Origin: Schaalia sp. 19OD2882 | Lineage (GTDB): Bacteria > Actinomycetota > Actinomycetes > Actinomycetales > Actinomycetaceae | DNA: 64,000 nt | Direction: 5' to 3' | NCBI RefSeq assembly: GCF_018986735.1 | Contig: NZ_CP065521.1 | Coordinates: 558,001-622,000, forward strand | Part shown: positions 59,288-64,000 of the stretch, piece after piece | Position numbering within the stretch: position 1 is the first letter of the stretch | Layout: the number at the start of each line of letters is the position of its first letter | Made by a program: the position numbers and the translations under genes | Notes under the pieces: generated by a model | The model's input: only the letters and a program-made list of their open reading frames with translations | Database searches by the model: none | What the model was told of the DNA's origin: nothing

Positions 59288-60268
59288 ATGACCACCTACC
59301 CGTCAATGCCGCAGTCCGACACCACGAAGATCCAGGTGATGCCCAGCTTCTGCATCGGAGACCGGATCGCTGACGCCCTGGAGACCTACCGTGCCCTGTT
59401 CACGGACTCGCGCGTCGAAGGGATCCTCCAGCCGGACCCGGCGGGAGCGATCGTCGCCGCTGACCTCACGATCCACGGAAGCACCCTCAACCTTCTCGAC
59501 GGCGGAGGATCCCTTCGCCCGACCGGCGCCCTCAGCCTGCTCACCAATTTCGACCCGGGCGTGCTGCCGGGTGCCGACGAGTACCTGCGCAGTGTCTGGC
59601 AAGGGCTGTCGGATGGGGGAGAAGTGCTCATGCCGCTCCAGGCCTACCCGCACTCGCCCCTGTACGGCTGGGTCAAGGACCGTTTCGGTGTTCATTGGCA
59701 GCTCATGCTCACCGATCCGGCGGGTGAACCGCGCCCGTTCCTCACTCCGAGCCTCATGTTCGACCGCCTCGAGACCGCCACCGCACTGCGCGCCAGGGCC
59801 GATCATGCCCAGGTCTTCGCCGGTGTCGCCCCGGAGATGACCGGGTTGGGGCATGCGGCGCCCTACCCCGGGCAGGGGAGTCGGGCCGGAGTGGCCGGAG
59901 TCGGTGGTGAGCGCGAGGTCGGCGCTGTGGGCGCCGAACCGGGTCCGGACGTGCGGGTCATGTTCTCCGAGGCCCTGCTCGGGGGAACCCACGTGGCCTA
60001 CATGGACACGGGTGTGGAGCTGGACATGCCGTTGAACATGGGCTCGTCAATGCTGGTCAAGGCAGTGGGGCAGGAACAGGTCGACCATGTGTGGACCATG
60101 AGCGCCGACCCGGACACGGAGGTCTGTGGATGGATGCAGGACGGTTTCGGACTCAGCTGGCAGGTCGCTCCGAACAACATCCATGAACTGCTTCAGGCGC
60201 CCGGAGCCATGGCGCGCATGCAACAGATGAAGAAAATCGACATCGCGGCCCTGGCTGAACTCGCCTGA
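59288..60268 (+). CDS. VOC-superfamily protein, two PhnB-like domains
   Basis: A 326-residue protein with two vicinal-oxygen-chelate-type domains. Domain 1 (about 14-165) starts IQVMPSFCIGDRIADALETYRALF and ends DRFGVHWQLMLTDPAG. Domain 2 (about 215-300) repeats this: VRVMFSEALLGGTHVAYMDTG ... GFGLSWQVAPNNI. The linker is Gly/Val-rich (GQGSRAGVAGVGG). Such PhnB/3-demethylubiquinone-methyltransferase-like duplications are common and mostly have unknown substrates. The ATG at 59288 follows GAAGAGGCG. It is downstream of sucD with a 161-base gap. Confidence 0.85.
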   Translation: MTTYPSMPQSDTTKIQVMPSFCIGDRIADALETYRALFTDSRVEGILQPDPAGAIVAADLTIHGSTLNLLDGGGSLRPTGALSLLTNFDPGVLPGADEYLRSVWQGLSDGGEVLMPLQAYPHSPLYGWVKDRFGVHWQLMLTDPAGEPRPFLTPSLMFDRLETATALRARADHAQVFAGVAPEMTGLGHAAPYPGQGSRAGVAGVGGEREVGAVGAEPGPDVRVMFSEALLGGTHVAYMDTGVELDMPLNMGSSMLVKAVGQEQVDHVWTMSADPDTEVCGWMQDGFGLSWQVAPNNIHELLQAPGAMARMQQMKKIDIAALAELA

Positions 60269-60369
60269 TGCTTCCCGTGGGGTCGTGCATGGGGAACTGG
60301 CAGGCACTCAGGGAGCGGCCGGGCGGTGCGGGGGCGGGCAGCCGGCCGGTTCGTCAGGTGCTTTGACGG

Positions 60370-60407
60370 CGGTTGGGGTGGTCGGTCCTCGCCGGCCACC
60401 CCAACCG
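60370..60407. terminator. Bidirectional terminator between VOC gene and putA
   Basis: CGGTTGGGGTGGTCGG pairs with CCGGCCACCCCAACCG around TCCTCG, giving 16 pairs with one G-U. It lies exactly between the convergent genes. Confidence 0.75.
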
Positions 60408-60423
60408 TTGCCCGCCGCCGGGC

Positions 60424-63400
60424 TCAGCCCATCAGCACCTTCGTGGTCAACGGCGTGCGATTGCCGAAGCGGTGGTTGGTGATCGACACGGCCTGCTCAT
60501 GGACGAAGGGCAGGATCTCGACCCGACCGGCATTCGTCACCGGTGAGTCCCACACGGCCACGTCGATCGAGCCCTCGACCGCGCGACGCACTGCGTCCCC
60601 GTCCTCGCCAATGACCCTGATCCGCTCGTCCAACCCCTTGGCCGAGGCCTTGAGACCGGCGTGGAACTGCTCGGCCGACTCCTGACGGATGACCACTCCC
60701 ATGCCGCGCAGAGTCGCATCGACCGCGCCCGGCAACGGATTGGCCGTCGACACCGTCAGTGTCGCCTCCGTCACCCCGCCGCCGGGGATCGAGCGCAGCG
60801 CCCCGGTGCCCGAACCCACGAAGGATCCGGTTGCAAGGCCGGCCGAGATCACCCGCAGGACCTGCCCGAGCTCGGCGTCGGCCCCAGCGCGGATCGTCAC
60901 CGCGGTGGGTACGTAGCGCAGCAGGTTCCGCTCGACCGGAATGGCGCTCGGATCGTGCAAGACGTCGAACTCCTGGGCGCATGCGCGCTCGTCGGCCGCT
61001 GCCGCTGCTCTGAGCGAGGCCATCGCATCGCCCGACAGCGTCGCAGCAGCCGCATCCAACAGCGCCTTGAGCTGCGGCTTCGACACCGTCACCGGCTCGG
61101 AGGTCGACAGGGGCGCCGAGGTGACCTCGCCGAAGCCCAACAGGTAGTTCGGACCACCCGCCTTCGCACCCTCGCCGACGACAGAACGCTTCCACCCGCC
61201 GAAGGGCTGGCGACGCACGATCGCGCCGGTGATTCCCCGGTTGATGTAGACGTTGCCGGCCTGGACCTTCTCCAACCACAGGTTGATCTCGTCCGGGTCC
61301 AGTGAATGCAGGCCGGCCGTCAACCCGTAGTCGGTCATGTTCTGGGCGGCGATCGCCTCTTCCAATGTGTCGACCCTCATGACGCCCAGGATTGGACCGA
61401 AGTACTCCACCAGGTGGTACTCGGAGCCGACCTGCACACCGGATCGGATGCCGGGGCTCCACAGTCGCTGCGTGTCGTCCAAGGGCTTGGGCTGCAGCTC
61501 CCACTTCTGGCCCGCCTCCAATGAGGTCAGACCCTTGAACAGCTTGTCTCCCGGCGGGGTCGACAGGGGGCCCATCTGCGCCGACAGGTCATCCGCCCAC
61601 GCGACATGAAGTGAACGCACCGCGTCCAACAGCTGGTCGTGGACCCGACGCGAGAAACCGACCGACCCCACCAGGATCACGTAGGAGCAGGCCGAGCACT
61701 TCTGGCCCGCGTGCCCGAATGCGGAGTACACGACGTCCTTGACCGCCAGGTCCAGGTCCGCCGAAGGCGTGATGACAATGGCGTTCTTGCCGGAGGTCTC
61801 CGCCATGATGCGCAGCGTCGGGTCCCAGGAACGGAAGAGCTCGGCGGTCTCCGCGCCGCCCGTGAGGACCACACGGCCCACCTTCGGATGGGTGACCAGC
61901 TGCTTGCCCAGTGAACGCTCTCCCACGCTGACCAGCGCCAGGACCTCCTTGGGCACACCGGCCGCCCACAGGCACTCGGCCACCAGGGCGCCGCAGCGCT
62001 TGGCCACGGACGCCGGCTTGAGAATCACGCCGGAGCCGGCCGCCAAGGCGGCCAGCACGCCTCCGGCAGGAATCGCAATGGGGAAGTTCCACGGCGGAGT
62101 CACCAGGGTCACTCGAACCGCAGTGAACTCGGCGCCGTCCAGCTTCTCCAGGGCAAGCGCCTGCTCTGCGTAGTAGTGGGCGAAGTCGATGGCCTCGGAA
62201 ACCTCCACATCCGCCTGGTCCAGCGACTTGCCCAGCTCCGAGCCCGCCACCTCGATGAGGTCCGCGCGGCGTCGGCCCATCTCCACGCCGGCCCGGTGCA
62301 GGATCTCGGCCCGCTCGCCGGCAGGCAGGGCCGCCCACGCCTCGGCGGCCTCGTGAACCGTGTCGACGACCTTGACCAGCGCCGACTTCGTGGAGACGGT
62401 CGCCTTCGTGATCGAGTCCACCCCCAACGTGGACGTCGGGATCCGCGCGGCGATGGCGCCGGCCCACGCTCGGTTGGCGGGCAAGGAGGGGTCGGAGTCG
62501 GCGGTGTTGTCGAAGCGCCAGTGGCCGCCCCGGTCCTTGAGCGGGGCGGCAAGGTCCTCCGGCGTCTCGGCGCTCCGGTCCTGGAGACGGTTCGGGCCCA
62601 CGCGTGAGAACCCCTCACTGCGCATCTGGTCGACCGCATCGAGGAAACGCTGCTTCTCCTTGTCGAAGGAGGCGGGGTTGGTGCCGATGTCGAAGATGGA
62701 CGCCATGAAGTTTTCGTCCGCGGCGTTCTCCTCCAGGCGGCGCACCAGGTAGGCGATGGCCACGTCGTACTCCTCCGGGTTGACCACGGGAACGTAGAGC
62801 AGCAGGTTGCCCACGTCCTCGCGCACGGCTGCAGCCTGCTGGGTGGCCATGCCGGAGAGCATCTCGATCTCGACGCCCTCGCGCACCCCGCGCTCGCCCG
62901 CCAGCTCCCAGGCGGCGGCCACGGTGAACAGGTTGTGCCCGGCGACGCCCAGGCGCACGTTTTCCACGCGCTGGGGAGTCATCGCCCAGTCGAGCATGCG
63001 CACGTAGTTGGCGTCGGTGGCCTGCTTGGACTCCCACGTGGTCATCGGCCAGCCGTGCATCAAGGCGTCCACGCGCTCCATCGCCAGGTTCGCTCCCTTG
63101 ACCACGCGAACCTTGATGCGCTGGCCACCTCGGGCTCGGCGGGCGGCGGCCCATTCCTGAAGATCCTTCATGGCGTCCAGCGCGTCCGGCAGGTAGGTCT
63201 GCAAGACGATGCCGGCTTCCAGGCCGAGCAGCTCGTCGCGATCAAGAATCCGCTTGAAGACGTCGATGGTCAGGTGCAGGTCTCGGTACTCCTCCATGTC
63301 CAGGTTGATGAACTTGTTCCCGGCGGCGGCTGCGTACTGGTACAGGGGAAGCAGCTGGTTGACGGCGTGTTCGACGACCTGCTCGTACCCCCAGGGGTTG

Positions 63401-63987
63401 TGGGGGCCGGTGACGGCCGAAACCTTCAGCGAGACGTAGTCGATGTCGGGGCGTTCGAGCAGCCGGCGGGTGTCGGCCAGGCGCTTGGCGGCCTCGGTGT
63501 CGCCCAGGACGGCCTCGCCCAGCAGGTTGACGTTCAGGCGTGCGCCGTCGGCCTTGAGTCGGGAGATGGCGGGCCCCAGTTTGGCGTCGGTGACATCCAC
63601 CACGAGGTCGCCGACCAGGCGCGCGAAGACCTTGCGGGCCACCGGGACGGTGAGTTTGGGGGCGAATCGGCTGGCCTTGCCTCCGACGAGGGCGGGCGTG
63701 CGCAGGAACCAGGGCAGGAACCTCGGGTTGAGGTCGCCGATCTCGGTGAGGTGGCGTCCGGCCACGTCGACGTCCTCGGGGCGCACCACGCCGTCGACGA
63801 AGGAGACGGTGTAGTCGAGGCCTCCCTCGTCGTCGAGGACGCCGGCCAGGAGCTTCGCCGCAGGGTCGATGGGGAACTTGTTGGAGGCCTCCGCCCACCT
63901 GCTGGCGGTGGCCACGGCGCGGTCGACGACGGCCTGGAAGTCCGTGGGGGTGGTGGGGGAGGGGTCGCTCGTGGCGGAGGTGGTCAT
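60424..63987 (-). CDS. putA: Bifunctional proline dehydrogenase / P5C dehydrogenase
   Basis: A 1187-residue PutA. The FAD-dependent proline dehydrogenase barrel occupies about 70-460 (DYVSLKVSAVTGPHNPWGYE; RIKVRVVKGANLAMER). The NAD-dependent P5C dehydrogenase follows from about 530, with catalytic C764 in GQKCSACSY and the general-base region MAETSGKN. The last 190 or so residues (from about 1000) form an extra domain of low similarity. No ribbon-helix-helix DNA-binding domain is present, so it is an enzyme only, oxidising proline to glutamate. The ATG at 63987 is preceded by AGGGAAAG. It reaches almost to the right edge. Confidence 0.95.
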   Translation of the reverse strand: MTTSATSDPSPTTPTDFQAVVDRAVATASRWAEASNKFPIDPAAKLLAGVLDDEGGLDYTVSFVDGVVRPEDVDVAGRHLTEIGDLNPRFLPWFLRTPALVGGKASRFAPKLTVPVARKVFARLVGDLVVDVTDAKLGPAISRLKADGARLNVNLLGEAVLGDTEAAKRLADTRRLLERPDIDYVSLKVSAVTGPHNPWGYEQVVEHAVNQLLPLYQYAAAAGNKFINLDMEEYRDLHLTIDVFKRILDRDELLGLEAGIVLQTYLPDALDAMKDLQEWAAARRARGGQRIKVRVVKGANLAMERVDALMHGWPMTTWESKQATDANYVRMLDWAMTPQRVENVRLGVAGHNLFTVAAAWELAGERGVREGVEIEMLSGMATQQAAAVREDVGNLLLYVPVVNPEEYDVAIAYLVRRLEENAADENFMASIFDIGTNPASFDKEKQRFLDAVDQMRSEGFSRVGPNRLQDRSAETPEDLAAPLKDRGGHWRFDNTADSDPSLPANRAWAGAIAARIPTSTLGVDSITKATVSTKSALVKVVDTVHEAAEAWAALPAGERAEILHRAGVEMGRRRADLIEVAGSELGKSLDQADVEVSEAIDFAHYYAEQALALEKLDGAEFTAVRVTLVTPPWNFPIAIPAGGVLAALAAGSGVILKPASVAKRCGALVAECLWAAGVPKEVLALVSVGERSLGKQLVTHPKVGRVVLTGGAETAELFRSWDPTLRIMAETSGKNAIVITPSADLDLAVKDVVYSAFGHAGQKCSACSYVILVGSVGFSRRVHDQLLDAVRSLHVAWADDLSAQMGPLSTPPGDKLFKGLTSLEAGQKWELQPKPLDDTQRLWSPGIRSGVQVGSEYHLVEYFGPILGVMRVDTLEEAIAAQNMTDYGLTAGLHSLDPDEINLWLEKVQAGNVYINRGITGAIVRRQPFGGWKRSVVGEGAKAGGPNYLLGFGEVTSAPLSTSEPVTVSKPQLKALLDAAAATLSGDAMASLRAAAAADERACAQEFDVLHDPSAIPVERNLLRYVPTAVTIRAGADAELGQVLRVISAGLATGSFVGSGTGALRSIPGGGVTEATLTVSTANPLPGAVDATLRGMGVVIRQESAEQFHAGLKASAKGLDERIRVIGEDGDAVRRAVEGSIDVAVWDSPVTNAGRVEILPFVHEQAVSITNHRFGNRTPLTTKVLMG

Positions 63988-64000
63988 TGTGACTTTCCCT

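Overview
This is a high-GC chromosomal segment from an actinobacterium. The complete 16S-23S-5S operon, the leaderless or GTG-started genes, the LAxTG sortase signals and the KFSSS-type methionyl-tRNA synthetase all point to Actinobacteria. By eye the 16S sequence and the gene repertoire look like the Actinomyces/Schaalia group (Actinomycetaceae), probably host-associated. The genus is an inference that was not checked against a database.

Positions 1-18045 hold a carbohydrate-catabolism island. A LacI-type regulator (cut by the left edge) is divergent from a seven-gene operon with an operator inside its promoter. The operon encodes a GH38 alpha-mannosidase, a GH5-like (probably beta-mannosidase) enzyme, a GH20 hexosaminidase, a sugar ABC importer (lipoprotein plus two permeases) and an AGE-family epimerase. 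Most junctions are ATGA or similar overlaps. The hydrolases lack signal peptides, so the likely substrate is an imported N-glycan-type oligosaccharide. Next come two back-to-back units. On the minus strand are a GH3 glycosidase, a HAD phosphatase and a LarA-family nickel-pincer epimerase. On the plus strand are 6-phosphogluconate dehydrogenase and a KDG-kinase-like PfkB kinase. Together they suggest a sugar-acid (hexonate) route into the pentose phosphate pathway.

Positions 18237-20719 form a reactive-sulfur module. A CsoR-family repressor with a CstR-type cysteine pattern is divergent from a CoA-disulfide reductase-rhodanese fusion and a 66-residue Cys-rich protein, with a perfect TATACCCC/GGGGTATA operator between them.

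Positions 20950-26414 hold the rRNA operon, with promoter, leader, 16S, a tRNA-less spacer, 23S, 5S and a terminator-like hairpin. A structured non-coding stretch and a three-repeat LAHTG-anchored surface protein follow.

Positions 29327-38982 carry a MacB/FtsX-type ABC exporter, a divergent NarL-type two-component pair, a TroABCD-like zinc/manganese importer behind twin palindromes, and a small MT0933-type protein. Positions 39093-43435 are mostly housekeeping: rsmI, a small membrane protein, pncA and metG. Positions 43705-47421 encode a giant LAETG-anchored GH29 alpha-fucosidase, a second host-glycan enzyme.

Positions 47534-52234 hold a divergent PspC cluster: a PspC membrane protein plus a partner, opposite a PspC-histidine kinase and its response regulator. 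The right end carries a DUF1846 protein, a PcrA/UvrD helicase, sucCD, a two-domain VOC protein and a bifunctional PutA. No CRISPR array, prophage, insertion sequence or tRNA gene was recognised.
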